From Flavihumibacter soli (GTDB taxonomy: Bacteria > Bacteroidota > Bacteroidia > Sphingobacteriales > Sphingobacteriaceae): DNA of 64,000 bases. The notes under the pieces were generated by a model. That model saw only the letters and a program-made list of their open reading frames with translations, ran no database searches and had not been told where the DNA came from. The position numbers and the translations under genes are program-made. This document shows, in pieces, positions 27,288 to 36,054 of this stretch. Every line of letters begins with the position of its first letter. Positions within the stretch are counted from its first letter, which is position 1. The stretch is taken from positions 124,001 to 188,000 of the forward strand of contig NZ_JAAFZB010000091.1 of the NCBI RefSeq assembly GCF_010692725.1. Direction: 5' to 3'.

Positions 27288-27420
27288 GTTAACAACCTGT
27301 TGTAATAAAGCTCTATCAACCTCAAGGGTTCATTTCAGGAGCTAGCCCAGGCGATTGATTTATGGAATTGGCATGGAATTTACATCTTTAAGAAAATTCA
27401 AAGATCATAACTTATACACC

Positions 27421-28122
27421 ATGAAAAAAATATTAGCCTTTGCCCTGTTAAGTGTCCTTAGCTTCACAGCTTTCTCTCAGAACGTCGACACCCGCCGAAA
27501 GATTGAAGTGACAGGCTCCGCCGAGACAGAAGTTACCCCGGATATAATTTATATCTCAATCTCACTGAAGGAATATTTCAAGGACAACAGCAACCGAAAG
27601 AAGGTAGCGATCGACGAACTTGAGCAACAACTTCAGACCGCCGTGCTTAATGCAGGAATCCCTAAAGAAAACTTTACAATAAATAATATTTCCAGCTATA
27701 CTGACTACTGGAACAAAAAGAAGGATCCTAATTTTTTGGCGAGCAAGCAATACAGGATCAAAGTTTCTGATCTCACAAAGCTGAATACGATCATTGCGGG
27801 GGTAGATTCAAAAGGAATCGCATACAGCAATATTGACGGTTACGACTATTCGAAAATGGAATCGTTAAAGAAAGATCTCAAAGTCAGGGCTCTTTTAGCC
27901 GCAAAGGAAAAGGCTACCTACCTGACTGCAGCACTCGGGCAGAAAGTTGGTCAGCCAATTGAGATACAGGAGATCAATAATGAGTACTACCCGCAGCCGA
28001 TGTACCGAAATGCTAACATGGAAATGAAAGCACAATCAGTCGAGGTTGCTGATATGCCGGATATCGATTTTAAGAAGATAAAACTTAATTACCAGATGCG
28101 TACGATATTTGAGATCGAGTAG
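27421..28122 (+). CDS. SIMPL (DUF541) domain protein, exported
   Basis: 233 residues from ATG 27421, chosen because MKKILAFALLSVLSFTAFSQ is a clean signal peptide; an upstream in-frame ATG would bury it. The mature part begins RRKIEVTGSAETEVTPDIIYISI, the typical SIMPL opening, and continues with a YRIKVSDLTKLNTIIAGVDSKGI stretch and RALLAAKEKATYLTAALGQ. SIMPL proteins (BP26/OMP28-like) are periplasmic or outer-membrane associated and of uncertain function. It stands alone between terminators. Confidence 0.88.
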   Translation: MKKILAFALLSVLSFTAFSQNVDTRRKIEVTGSAETEVTPDIIYISISLKEYFKDNSNRKKVAIDELEQQLQTAVLNAGIPKENFTINNISSYTDYWNKKKDPNFLASKQYRIKVSDLTKLNTIIAGVDSKGIAYSNIDGYDYSKMESLKKDLKVRALLAAKEKATYLTAALGQKVGQPIEIQEINNEYYPQPMYRNANMEMKAQSVEVADMPDIDFKKIKLNYQMRTIFEIE

Positions 28123-28145
28123 ATAAAGGCATTTTAGAATGGAAG

Positions 28146-28178
28146 AGCCCTTTGCAAAAACGCAATGGGCTTTTTTTA
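28146..28178 (+). terminator. Terminator after the SIMPL gene
   Basis: AGCCC-TTGC and GCAA-GGGCT pair around a loop of AAAAAC with one T/T mismatch, then a T7 tract. Confidence 0.8.
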
Positions 28179-28222
28179 TTTGGGACCTGTTAGATTGAAA
28201 TCAGCTATATTAGGAAGACTTT

Positions 28223-29290
28223 ATGGATCTGCTGACTGAACCACGTAATGATGTCCCGTCAAAAAAGAAGCTGTTTTACAGCATCCGGTCTGAGTTGCGT
28301 GATTATCTGCTTAAATGGGATCGGGAAGTAAGATTACCGGTTCAATATTCCGATCTACTGCGCTTTAATCTTAAAACTCCCCTGCGCGATAAAGAAGGAA
28401 GGGATACCCTATGGCACACCGTGTACTATGATGAACGGGAGATGTCGGAACTTTTTCCAAATCTCACGTATATCTATGCCATATTAAATACAGATGGCGA
28501 TATAAAAGTCATGGAACACCTTTCGGTGGCCCGCATTGACTATTGTGTGTTTGGCAACTCTAAACCTTTCCGGATCCGGATAATTAACCGACTGAATGAC
28601 AACTATGATCACTTCTACGTCAAGGTGGCTGACGCTTCCAGAGTCTACGGACTTGAACTTGAGCATATCCTATCACCTAACCGTATCACCTATTTAACGG
28701 ACAACAATACGCTGATCGAAGAGCATATCCCGGGATTGCCGGGGGATGTGTTTATCGACCATCATATCAGCAACCAATCCAAGTTCAACCAGATCCGCAT
28801 CAGCAAAGAATTCGTGAAATTTAATGAGCGCTGCTTTATTCGTTTGCTCGGTGATATGCGTTCATATAATTTCGTGGCTGATATTACTCCGGACATTGAA
28901 GGCAATCAGTACCGTATCAGGGCGATTGATTTCGATCAGCAGTCTTACGAGGGGAAATTAAAGCTCTACCTGCCGCATTTTTTTAAGGAGAATCTGAAGC
29001 TTGTACAGCTGGGAATGCAGCATCTAAACGAGACGACCATGCGGCAGTACCAGGAAGAGGAGCGCACCCTGATCGCCCACCGCGTACGGTCTGCGCATTA
29101 CCGTCTGAATGATCTGTTCAACGTCATGTGTATCGATCGTATCTCACCGGAAACTAAAGTTAAACAACTGGGTGCTGAGCTTTCGCATCATCACTCTTTG
29201 CCCATATTTGCGCATTGCGATACGATGGGACAAATTGTTTATGAGTTGCTGAACCTGATTGTCGGAAAGCGATTTAGCAGCCCGCTATAG
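28223..29290 (+). CDS. Conserved-looking protein of unknown function, 355 residues
   Basis: A soluble protein without signal peptide or membrane helix. N-terminal part: KKLFYSIRSELRDYLLKWDREVRLP, then DTLWHTVYYDEREM. The middle has LIEEHIPGLPGDVFIDHH and RCFIRLLGDMRSYNFVADI, then YRIRAIDFDQQSYEGKLKLYLPHFF. The order of HIPG-like hinge, GDMRSYNFV and IDFDQ faintly recalls the hinge, catalytic loop and DFG region of kinase-like phosphotransferases, but no standard motif is complete. The C terminus is helical with a histidine cluster (LSHHHSLP). It follows the SIMPL terminator and has its own transcription unit. Confidence 0.7.
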   Translation: MDLLTEPRNDVPSKKKLFYSIRSELRDYLLKWDREVRLPVQYSDLLRFNLKTPLRDKEGRDTLWHTVYYDEREMSELFPNLTYIYAILNTDGDIKVMEHLSVARIDYCVFGNSKPFRIRIINRLNDNYDHFYVKVADASRVYGLELEHILSPNRITYLTDNNTLIEEHIPGLPGDVFIDHHISNQSKFNQIRISKEFVKFNERCFIRLLGDMRSYNFVADITPDIEGNQYRIRAIDFDQQSYEGKLKLYLPHFFKENLKLVQLGMQHLNETTMRQYQEEERTLIAHRVRSAHYRLNDLFNVMCIDRISPETKVKQLGAELSHHHSLPIFAHCDTMGQIVYELLNLIVGKRFSSPL

Positions 29291-29542
29291 AGTAATCCGA
29301 ACCTAGGTTCCTTCCGCTGACACAATCATTTTAGCCGGGGGAACGTCTGCAGCAACTCCCGTTGGGACTCTGATGTATTCTTTTTTGCGTATCCAAACAA
29401 TTTATCCATCGCATCCACAGCACAGCACCTCGTCTTTCTGCAATTTGGCTTTATTATTGAAAATAACAATTCAACAAAACGCTTAAATGTGGTAATCAGC
29501 GGGAACCGCTGGTTATGTTTAACATAAAAACCTTAAAAATTT

Positions 29543-30004
29543 ATGCAAACAGCCAGCAACTCGAAGATCCGGTGGGTAGAATGGGTTTCGCATCTCATGG
29601 ACGAGCAGTTCCGGATTCCGGGAACCAATTTCCGATTTGGTCTTGACCCCATTTTAAATCTCATACCTGTTGTTGGTGACCTGTCGGGCTTTGCAGTTTC
29701 GGCGGCGCTTGTTGCAACGATGGCCAAACACGGTGCAAGTGGGAAGGTCCTAACGCTAATGATCCTCAACATCATACTTGATGCAACGATAGGCGCCATT
29801 CCTATTCTGGGCCAGATATTCGATTTTACTTATAAAGCCAATAGCCGTAACATCAGACTTTTACGATCTCACTACTCAGAGGGGAAATATAAAGGCAGTG
29901 GAAAGGGGGTGATTACGATAATTGTGGTGGTTTTATTCGTGGTGTTCTTAGCGTTAACATTTCTTATCTGGAAGATGCTCGAATGGTTAATGGGTCTGTT
30001 TTAA
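29543..30004 (+). CDS. DUF4112 membrane protein
   Basis: 153 residues matching the DUF4112 pattern: WVSHLMDEQFRIPGTNFRFGLDPILNLIPVVGD opens the domain, then LVATMAKHGASGKVLTLMILNIILDATIGAIPILGQIFD, FTYKANSRNIRLL and a C-terminal hydrophobic helix (TIIVVVLFVVFLALTFLIW). The repeated P-x-x-GD/GQ turns between helices are the family signature. Function is unknown. The stop codon lies within the first arm of a bidirectional terminator. Upstream, 29291-29542 holds only a short hairpin (AATCAGCGG/CCGCTGGTT near 29505). Confidence 0.85.
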   Translation: MQTASNSKIRWVEWVSHLMDEQFRIPGTNFRFGLDPILNLIPVVGDLSGFAVSAALVATMAKHGASGKVLTLMILNIILDATIGAIPILGQIFDFTYKANSRNIRLLRSHYSEGKYKGSGKGVITIIVVVLFVVFLALTFLIWKMLEWLMGLF

Positions 30005-30048
30005 ACTAAAAAAAGCCATCGATTTCTATCAGTGGCTTTTTTAGTTTA
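30003..30048. terminator. Bidirectional terminator between convergent genes
   Basis: AAACTAAAAAAAGCCA and TGGCTTTTTTAGTTT pair over about 15 bp, with T-runs in the stem in both directions. It serves the DUF4112 gene and the minus-strand gene ending at 30063. Confidence 0.85.
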
Positions 30049-30062
30049 AGGCAGAGTAGAAT

Positions 30063-30383
30063 TTAGAACGCATAGCTTCCTTTGCTCATATTTTCTTCTG
30101 CGCCATCTTGGTGAAAACGGTTTTTAGATTGTTTTAAATCCAGGCTGATGTAAACCTCGGTATCATCAATTCCACACGCCATCTGCATAGGTTCCCTGGT
30201 TATTTTAAAATACGTGTCATATCCCGAAGGCATATTTTCCAGTTGTGGTTTAACTTTAACAGGAGTTAAAGTAATACTGACAGTTGCGTCCGTCTTTGAC
30301 ACGACCTGCGTCTTCGCAAGACAATGTGTGTAGCCTCTTTCAATTAGAAAGCCGAGCAAATGGGGGGTCAAGATTGTTTTCAT
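30063..30383 (-). CDS. Hypothetical protein, 106 residues
   Basis: A small soluble protein starting MKTILTPHLLGFLIERGYTH, followed by alternating strand-like segments (QVVSKTDATVSITLTPVKV, DTYFKITREPMQMA, DTEVYISLDLKQS). It has no signal peptide and no membrane helix, and I recognise no family. The protein-like composition and shared terminator suggest a real gene. Its upstream region (30384-30765) lies back to back with the histidine kinase gene. Confidence 0.55.
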   Translation of the reverse strand: MKTILTPHLLGFLIERGYTHCLAKTQVVSKTDATVSITLTPVKVKPQLENMPSGYDTYFKITREPMQMACGIDDTEVYISLDLKQSKNRFHQDGAEENMSKGSYAF

Positions 30384-30765
30384 ATTGTATGGTTTTAGGT
30401 TTTAAGCTCAGGTTAAAAGTATTCCATTTATATCCATATGTAAAGAGTGTTAATACTCAAACGGATTGCGGAAACTACGGTAAATTAAGTTAAACAATCT
30501 TACAATCAGCACATTAACTTAAAGTAAATTCTGTATTAAATATCGAAATAACCTGATAGGTTTTCGAATATTGCATTGAAAAGTCTCAAACGCAATACCT
30601 TATTAAATGTAAGTATAAAGTTTTCAGAAACCAAAATGGTGTTTGAAGCGGTATTACTTTTTCGACTATTATTTGTTAACTTGATATCTACATACCTCAT
30701 TCGCTTTCCATGTCAAATGCAGGTATCGATCCGGAATCTTCGAATATTTCATTGCCGAAAAAACT
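30384..30765. other. Divergent intergenic region, no further gene recognised
   Basis: 382 AT-rich bases between a small minus-strand gene and the histidine kinase. It should contain promoters for both. I see TTTG near 30671 and loose TA-rich boxes but no confident TAnnTTTG. Short frames here lack protein-like composition. Confidence 0.4.
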
Positions 30766-32277
30766 ATGGCTGGACGAGAGTTGGAAATATTGAATCTTGA
30801 ACTCAATGAACAGAGGCAATTAGTAGAAGAATTGTCGTTGGTACAAAAGGTACTGTCCACATTATGCCATGTTTCGTTATACCAGATAAGCATATATGAG
30901 GCGATCAGAAATAAGGCCGGGATAATAATTGATTTCAACGTTCAGAAGGTAAATATTAACGACGAACTCATAAAAATAGAGGCGGATAATACGACCAGGG
31001 CTTTGAATATTAATGAAAAGGTCATCGACCAGTTTAGCCAGTCTCCGAAACCCGATTCCTCAGAATACGAATTCAGCGACGAGGACGAAGATGGCAAAAA
31101 GCGGTGGTTCGTAACCAAGCTCGCGGTCATTAAAAGAACTGACGATGGCAGCGCACAGCAGTTAATAGCCATTACCCAGGATATTACCCAAAAAAAGGCA
31201 GCGGAACTCACATCACTCGAGGAACAGCATATTATCAACAGCGTAACTGATGCTTCACCAGACATTCTTTTTGTTATGAACCTGCCCTCCCTGGCGATGA
31301 TCTATACAAACAAGGCTGTGAACGATATCTTTCATTACACTCCCCGTCAAATCGCTGAAATGGGAAGCGGATTTATGAACACTCACACACATCCGGAAGA
31401 CAGGGACAAGATTATTGACTATTTTGAATCTGTATCGAAACAAAAAGACTTCCCTCTTAAAGAACTTCATTATAAGATGAAAGATGCTTTTGGTGAATGG
31501 CATGCTATCCGTTGCCGCCAATCAATTTTCAGGACGGATAAGAATGGCCTTCCCGTGCAGCTGATTGGCGTAAAACAGGACATCACGGAATTTAAGAGGG
31601 TACAGGAAAAGCGGATGCGTACAAAGATCAAGCGGCAGCAGGATATCTCCAGAGCTATTGTTCAAACCCAGGAAGAGGAAAGGAAGCGGATCGCAGAAGT
31701 CCTTCATAACAGTCTTGGCCAGGTTCTGTATGGCATTAAGCTAAAATTGAATTTCCTCGACATCGTCCAAAATGATCCGGCTAAAGATAATGAAGAAATA
31801 AAGGCGGACATCTCCGACCTGATAGATAATGCCATAAAAGAAACGCGCACTATCTCCTTCGAGCTTATGCCGGCAACTCTTGAAGACTTTGGACTAGAAA
31901 TAGCGATTAAAGATATTTTAAGAAAGAAATTGGATAGGTCCCCGATCAAATTCCGGGTATTTATTTCAGGACTTAAAAACAGGCTTCCTTCCGGAATAGA
32001 AATTGCGATCTTTCGGATTGTTCAGGAACTGATCAACAACCTTATCAAACACTCTGAGGCTACAAAGGCAGAGGTGGATGTGAACAGGGGTGCTGATTAT
32101 ATCATTATTAAAGTAAGTGATAATGGCAAGGGATTTTCGCCTGAAGAGGTAAATTCTGCAGGAAAAGGTTTTGGACTAAGGAGTATTATTAACAGGGTAA
32201 AATTCCTTAGCGGCAAAATAACTTTCCATTGTGCAGCAAATAAAGGGGCGGTAATAATTGTAGATATTCCCCTATGA
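30766..32277 (+). CDS. PAS-domain sensor histidine kinase (HisKA_3/NarX-DegS type)
   Basis: 503 residues, no membrane helix, so cytoplasmic. Two PAS-like regions: the first ends in QQLIAITQDITQKKAAE (near residue 145), the second runs from EEQHIINSVTDASPDILFVMN to VQLIGVKQDITEFKRVQ. The dimerisation box is QEEERKRIAEVLHNSLGQVLYG with His314 as phospho-acceptor. The HATPase has FRIVQELINNLIKHSEATKA (N box), DNGKGFSPEE (G1) and GFGLRSIINRV (G2). Its class pairs with LuxR/NarL regulators, and one lies convergent directly downstream, so they are very likely partners. The signal is unknown. Confidence 0.93.
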   Translation: MAGRELEILNLELNEQRQLVEELSLVQKVLSTLCHVSLYQISIYEAIRNKAGIIIDFNVQKVNINDELIKIEADNTTRALNINEKVIDQFSQSPKPDSSEYEFSDEDEDGKKRWFVTKLAVIKRTDDGSAQQLIAITQDITQKKAAELTSLEEQHIINSVTDASPDILFVMNLPSLAMIYTNKAVNDIFHYTPRQIAEMGSGFMNTHTHPEDRDKIIDYFESVSKQKDFPLKELHYKMKDAFGEWHAIRCRQSIFRTDKNGLPVQLIGVKQDITEFKRVQEKRMRTKIKRQQDISRAIVQTQEEERKRIAEVLHNSLGQVLYGIKLKLNFLDIVQNDPAKDNEEIKADISDLIDNAIKETRTISFELMPATLEDFGLEIAIKDILRKKLDRSPIKFRVFISGLKNRLPSGIEIAIFRIVQELINNLIKHSEATKAEVDVNRGADYIIIKVSDNGKGFSPEEVNSAGKGFGLRSIINRVKFLSGKITFHCAANKGAVIIVDIPL

Positions 32278-32925
32278 CTATTTAATGATCCCGTTCCTGA
32301 AGGCGTGCATGATTAAAGAGGCAGAGTTGGACACGCCTGTTTTTTCAATTAAACTTTGGCGGTGGCCTTCTACAGTTCTTCTGCTGGTAAACAGTTTCTC
32401 AGCTATTTCATTATTGGTAAAGCCTTCTGCAATTAGTTTTAGCACTTCCAGCTCGCGTTTTGTAAAATCTGCAAATCCATCGGGTTCCGCTTGAGCTACT
32501 TCATGACTTGATATTTTAGCCAGCATGCGCAGGCTTAGTTCAGAACAGATGTATTGCCCCCCTACCATCAGGTGCTTGACGGCAAACACGAGTTCATCTT
32601 TGCTTACATTTTTTAACAGGTAGCCATCAGCACCAGCATTAAAAGACTCGGAAACATATTTTTCATGATCTGACATGGAGAGTATCAGTATCTTCAGATC
32701 CTTAAAATTCGAGCTTATATATTTAATCAACTCGCTGCCGGCAATTCCGGGCATATTAAGGTCTAAGATGATCAGGTTTACCGGTGTATTCTCTTCTAAG
32801 ACACGTATAGCTTCCTTGCCATTAGCCGCCTCGCCCATTACCTTGATATCCGATTCGCTATCCAATAACGACCTTATACCGTTTCTAACAATATTATGAT
32901 CTTCCGCTAATAAAACCCTTATCAA
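32278..32925 (-). CDS. NarL/FixJ-family response regulator (receiver + LuxR HTH)
   Basis: 215 residues. Receiver: IRVLLAEDHNIVRNGIRSLL with the acidic pocket, phospho-acceptor in LIILDLNMPGIAG (about residue 56), then LSMSDHEKYVSESFNAGADGYLLK. The C-terminal LuxR-type helix-turn-helix is FTKRELEVLKLIAEGFTNNEIAEKLFTSRRTVEGH. It is a DNA-binding regulator, likely partner of the adjacent histidine kinase. The two stop codons are directly adjacent (32277 and 32278) with no intergenic base, so the mRNA 3' ends must overlap. Confidence 0.95.
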   Translation of the reverse strand: MIRVLLAEDHNIVRNGIRSLLDSESDIKVMGEAANGKEAIRVLEENTPVNLIILDLNMPGIAGSELIKYISSNFKDLKILILSMSDHEKYVSESFNAGADGYLLKNVSKDELVFAVKHLMVGGQYICSELSLRMLAKISSHEVAQAEPDGFADFTKRELEVLKLIAEGFTNNEIAEKLFTSRRTVEGHRQSLIEKTGVSNSASLIMHAFRNGIIK

Positions 32926-33207
32926 AATATCTCCAATTAGTTATGAGTCTAATTTGTGTCTTGTGTTCAAATAAGTAATCTGGTGTAAACACTTTAGTAA
33001 ACTCGCAGCAAATATCAGATTCTTTAATATACCACCGATATGTATTTATACGTATTTAAGCAAGAATACTACTTATCTTTTCATTAAACAAGCAGGCACC
33101 GCGTAGATAATAAGTCGGGTAGACAGGCGTACTTTAATAAAACTTAAATCAGCGATTTAAGTTTCAAAAGATTGCGCGGTTTCTGCACAGTCAATAAACT
33201 TTAACCA
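32926..33207. other. Intergenic region between response regulator and serS
   Basis: 282 AT-rich bases. It should contain the promoter of the regulator (minus strand, leaving leftward) and the 3' end of serS. The only structure I see is the palindrome at 33140-33164. Confidence 0.4.
33140..33164 (-). terminator. AT-rich terminator-like palindrome after serS
   Basis: AAACTTAAATC and GATTTAAGTTT are perfect 11-bp arms with a 3-base loop, followed on the minus strand by TTATT. It lies 44 bases after the serS stop. The low GC content makes termination uncertain; it could also be an operator. Confidence 0.5.
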
Positions 33208-34476
33208 TTAAATGTATTCAAATCCGGTGTAGGGAACCAGTACCGACGGTATTTTAATTCCCTTATCCGTCTGATTATTCTCGAGCAGCGATGCAACGAT
33301 CCGTGGCAAAGCTAATGCACTGCCATTTAAAGTATGCGCCAGTTGAGCTTTACCTTCTTTGCCTTTATAGCGAAGTTTCAGCCTGTTGCTTTGATAGGTT
33401 TCGAAATTTGAAACGGAGGATACTTCCAGCCATCGGGCCTGAGCTGCGCACCAAGCCTCCATATCATAGGTTTTTGCTGAAGTAAAACTCATATCACCAC
33501 TGCATAAACTTAACACACGGTAAGGTAGCTCCAGGGCCTGCAACAGAGACTGCACATAGCTGCTCATCTCTTCGAGAACTTCATATGAGCTGTCAGGGTG
33601 AACTACCTGCACGATCTCCACCTTATCAAACTGATGCAAACGGTTCAATCCTCTTACATGTGCGCCGTAGGAACCAGCTTCACGGCGGAAGCAGGGAGTA
33701 TATGCACAGTTTTTCACCGGCAGTTCATCTTCCTTCACTATAACATCCCGGTAAAGGTTAGTAATTGGCACCTCGGCAGTAGGGATTAAATAAAGATTAT
33801 CGCCTGTAATGTGATACATCTGCCCTTCTTTGTCCGGCAGTTGTCCCGTTCCAAAGCCTGATGCTTCGTTAACTACAATCGGCGGCTGCATCTCGCGGTA
33901 GCCGGCGATTTCTGCCTGGTCCAAAAAGAAATTGATCAGTGCGCGCTGCAGTTTCGCACCTTTACCCTTATACACCGGAAAGCCCGCACCGGCAATCTTA
34001 TTCCCTAGTTCAAAATCAATTATATCATACTTACTCGCAAGCTCCCAGTGTGGCAGGGCATTTTCAGGCAATAAAGGGAACTCGCCATGCTCGAATACAG
34101 TGACATTCTCTTCAGGCGTTGAACCTTCCGGCACCGACTGATGTGGAAGATTAGGAAACTGTACCAGGTAATTATGCAGCTGGGTTTCCATTTCTGCTAA
34201 CCTATCCGCCAGTACTTTCGTTTGCTCCTTGCTGGAGGACGTCTTAGCCTTTAAGGCTTCCGCTTCCTGCTTGAGGCCTTGCCGCATCAGATCACCTATT
34301 TGTTTTGCTCCGGCATTTGCTTCCGCAACCAGCGACTCCAATTGCGTTTGAGTAGATCTGCGTTGTTCATCCAGCGAAATAACCTGATCGATTAACTCCG
34401 GCTGTTTGAACCGTTTAAAAGCCAATCGTTCTAAAACCTTATCTCTATTTTCGCGGATATAACTAACTTGCAGCAT
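33208..34476 (-). CDS. serS: Seryl-tRNA synthetase
   Basis: 422 residues, class II synthetase. The N-terminal tRNA-binding coiled coil runs from about residue 30 to 105 (LDEQRRSTQTQLESLVAEAN ... LADRLAEMETQL). Motif 2 is CFRREAGSYGAHVRGLNRLHQF and motif 3 is LNGSALALPRIVASLLEN. It charges tRNA-Ser and the tRNA for selenocysteine where present. A TATCTTTG -7 box lies 18 bases upstream. It is divergent from rsmI across a 102-base gap containing TTTGGAGTTTG-type repeats. Confidence 0.97.
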   Translation of the reverse strand: MLQVSYIRENRDKVLERLAFKRFKQPELIDQVISLDEQRRSTQTQLESLVAEANAGAKQIGDLMRQGLKQEAEALKAKTSSSKEQTKVLADRLAEMETQLHNYLVQFPNLPHQSVPEGSTPEENVTVFEHGEFPLLPENALPHWELASKYDIIDFELGNKIAGAGFPVYKGKGAKLQRALINFFLDQAEIAGYREMQPPIVVNEASGFGTGQLPDKEGQMYHITGDNLYLIPTAEVPITNLYRDVIVKEDELPVKNCAYTPCFRREAGSYGAHVRGLNRLHQFDKVEIVQVVHPDSSYEVLEEMSSYVQSLLQALELPYRVLSLCSGDMSFTSAKTYDMEAWCAAQARWLEVSSVSNFETYQSNRLKLRYKGKEGKAQLAHTLNGSALALPRIVASLLENNQTDKGIKIPSVLVPYTGFEYI

Positions 34477-34493
34477 TTGATTTTTGATTTTGA

Positions 34494-34501
34494 CAAAGAT
34501 A
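34494..34501 (-). promoter_or_regulatory. Probable -7 box (TATCTTTG) for serS
   Basis: A perfect TAnnTTTG on the minus strand, 17 bases before the serS start, implying a very short leader. No clear -33 TTTG at 19 bases. Confidence 0.4.
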
Positions 34502-34578
34502 TAAACAGTTTGGAGTTTGAAGTTTAGTTTGGACTTTTTTACCCGCGCCTTTATTCCATACCCAACACCTGATACTCA

Positions 34579-35286
34579 ATGATTGGCAAACTTTATCTTG
34601 TACCTACTCCTATCGGTAACCTGGAGGACATGACTTTCAGAGCCATACGCATTTTAAAGGACGCTGATCTCATACTAGCTGAGGATACCCGCACCAGTGC
34701 GCCATTATTAAAGCATTTCGGGATTGAAAAGAAGGTTTTTTCCCATCACCAGCATAATGAACATAAATCTGTCACGGAGATCATCCGCTTCTTAAAAGAG
34801 GGACAACAGGTTGCCTTAATTTCAGATGCCGGAACACCGGCAATCTCAGATCCCGGATTCCTGCTGGTACGTGAGGCGATCAAGAACAATCTTCCTGTAG
34901 AATGCCTTCCCGGTGCCACAGCGTTTGTACCAGCCCTTGTTAATTCCGGGCTTTCCGCAGACCGCTTTACATTCGAAGGCTTTCTTCCTGTAAAAAAAGG
35001 TCGGCAAACACGCCTGAAGAGCTTGTCGGAAGAAGAGCGTACAATGATCTTCTACGAATCTCCTCACAGACTGTTAAAGACACTTGAAGAGTTCGCCCAA
35101 TATTTTGGAGCGGAACGCCAGGCCTCCGTATCGCGCGAACTCACCAAGATGTTTGAAGAAACAGTCAGGGGAACACTGGAAAGCATAAAATTACACTTCG
35201 AAACACATACCTTGAAGGGAGAATTCGTAATTTGTGTCGACGGAGGAGTGAAGAGTAAGGAACAAAGAGTAAGGAACAAAGAGTAA
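34579..35286 (+). CDS. rsmI: 16S rRNA (cytidine-1402-2'-O)-methyltransferase RsmI
   Basis: 235 residues of the tetrapyrrole-methylase fold. GKLYLVPTPIGNLEDMTFRAIRIL opens the domain, followed by LAEDTRTSAPLLKHFGI, VALISDAGTPAISDPGFLLV and ECLPGATAFVPALVNSGLS. It 2'-O-methylates C1402 of 16S rRNA in the decoding centre using SAM. The final eleven residues (KSKEQRVRNKE) and the stop codon lie within a 14-bp minisatellite, so the end is probably not ancestral. The start is ATG 34579. Confidence 0.95.
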   Translation: MIGKLYLVPTPIGNLEDMTFRAIRILKDADLILAEDTRTSAPLLKHFGIEKKVFSHHQHNEHKSVTEIIRFLKEGQQVALISDAGTPAISDPGFLLVREAIKNNLPVECLPGATAFVPALVNSGLSADRFTFEGFLPVKKGRQTRLKSLSEEERTMIFYESPHRLLKTLEEFAQYFGAERQASVSRELTKMFEETVRGTLESIKLHFETHTLKGEFVICVDGGVKSKEQRVRNKE

Positions 35287-35315
35287 GGAACAAGGAGTAA
35301 GGAACAAGGAGTAAG
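35253..35315 (+). repeat. 14-bp minisatellite crossing the rsmI stop codon
   Basis: Four units of GAGTAAGGAACAAA/G plus a partial fifth, starting 35253, 35267, 35281 and 35295. The rsmI stop TAA (35284-35286) is in the third unit. TTTGGAATTTGGAG-like and ATCTAATGTCT-like repeats continue to 35395. Confidence 0.9.
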
Positions 35316-35401
35316 GAGTTTGGAATTTGGAGTTTGGAGTAGAGGAGCTAACATCTAATGTCTCATATCTAATGTCTAACATCTAATATTTAATCAAAAA
35401 A

Positions 35402-36046
35402 ATGCTCATAGAACAATATTTAACAGACGATCAGGATCCTAAAACCGCTGAAAAGGTACTGGGTAAATTACGTGACATGCTTACCTCCGGGGAAGCAATT
35501 GTCTATCTGGCTATCCAAAAAAAGCCTGCTGTTACCCTGATACCGGATTGCATAGCCGTAACAAACAAGCGGCTTTTCTTTTGCCTTCCCGGAAACCTGG
35601 GCCTTACAACAAATTTCGTCACCTTCACCTGGGACGATATCAAGGAAGTATCTTTCAAGGAAGAGTTTTTTGGCAGTAAGTTTATCGCTGTCCCTCAGCG
35701 TGGCGAGAATGTAGCGATTGATTACATTCCGAAGGTTCAGGCCAGGAAGCTTTACCAGTTCTGTAACGAGCAGCTTGAAAAGAAAAAAGAACTTGAACGG
35801 AATCGCAGCTTCGATGAGAAAATACCCTCAGAATCGTCGGATTCTGAATCTGATTATGCTTCGTACACAGAAATAGAAGAAGACTCTATCCCCTACATCT
35901 CCCCAACCAGCCGGCCTGAAGCTGCCCCCGAACAAGAGGACGAAGTCACTTTAAAGTTGAAAAAACTGAAAGTTTTATTTGAAAAACAGCTTATCACACA
36001 GGAAGAATACGAATCGAAGAAAGCAGATATCCTTTCACAACTATAA
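35402..36046 (+). CDS. PH-domain and SHOCT-domain protein
   Basis: 214 residues. The N-terminal half (about 30-125) resembles bacterial PH-like domains: LTSGEAIVYLAIQKKP, DCIAVTNKRLFFCLPG, VTFTWDDIKEVSFKEEFFG and FIAVPQRGENVAIDYIPKVQA. A charged acidic linker (SESSDSESDY, EEDSIPY) leads to a C-terminal SHOCT motif (KLKKLKVLFEKQLITQEEYESKKADILSQL), a short helical oligomerisation-type element. No signal peptide. Function unknown. It starts 115 bases after rsmI behind short-word repeats, and the lnt start is 8 bases downstream, suggesting one operon. Confidence 0.8.
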   Translation: MLIEQYLTDDQDPKTAEKVLGKLRDMLTSGEAIVYLAIQKKPAVTLIPDCIAVTNKRLFFCLPGNLGLTTNFVTFTWDDIKEVSFKEEFFGSKFIAVPQRGENVAIDYIPKVQARKLYQFCNEQLEKKKELERNRSFDEKIPSESSDSESDYASYTEIEEDSIPYISPTSRPEAAPEQEDEVTLKLKKLKVLFEKQLITQEEYESKKADILSQL

Positions 36047-36054
36047 TCCATCCT

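Noticed and set aside
30576-30800. A 74-codon plus-strand frame upstream of the histidine kinase.
   Set aside because: It overlaps the kinase start in another frame, and the text does not look protein-like.
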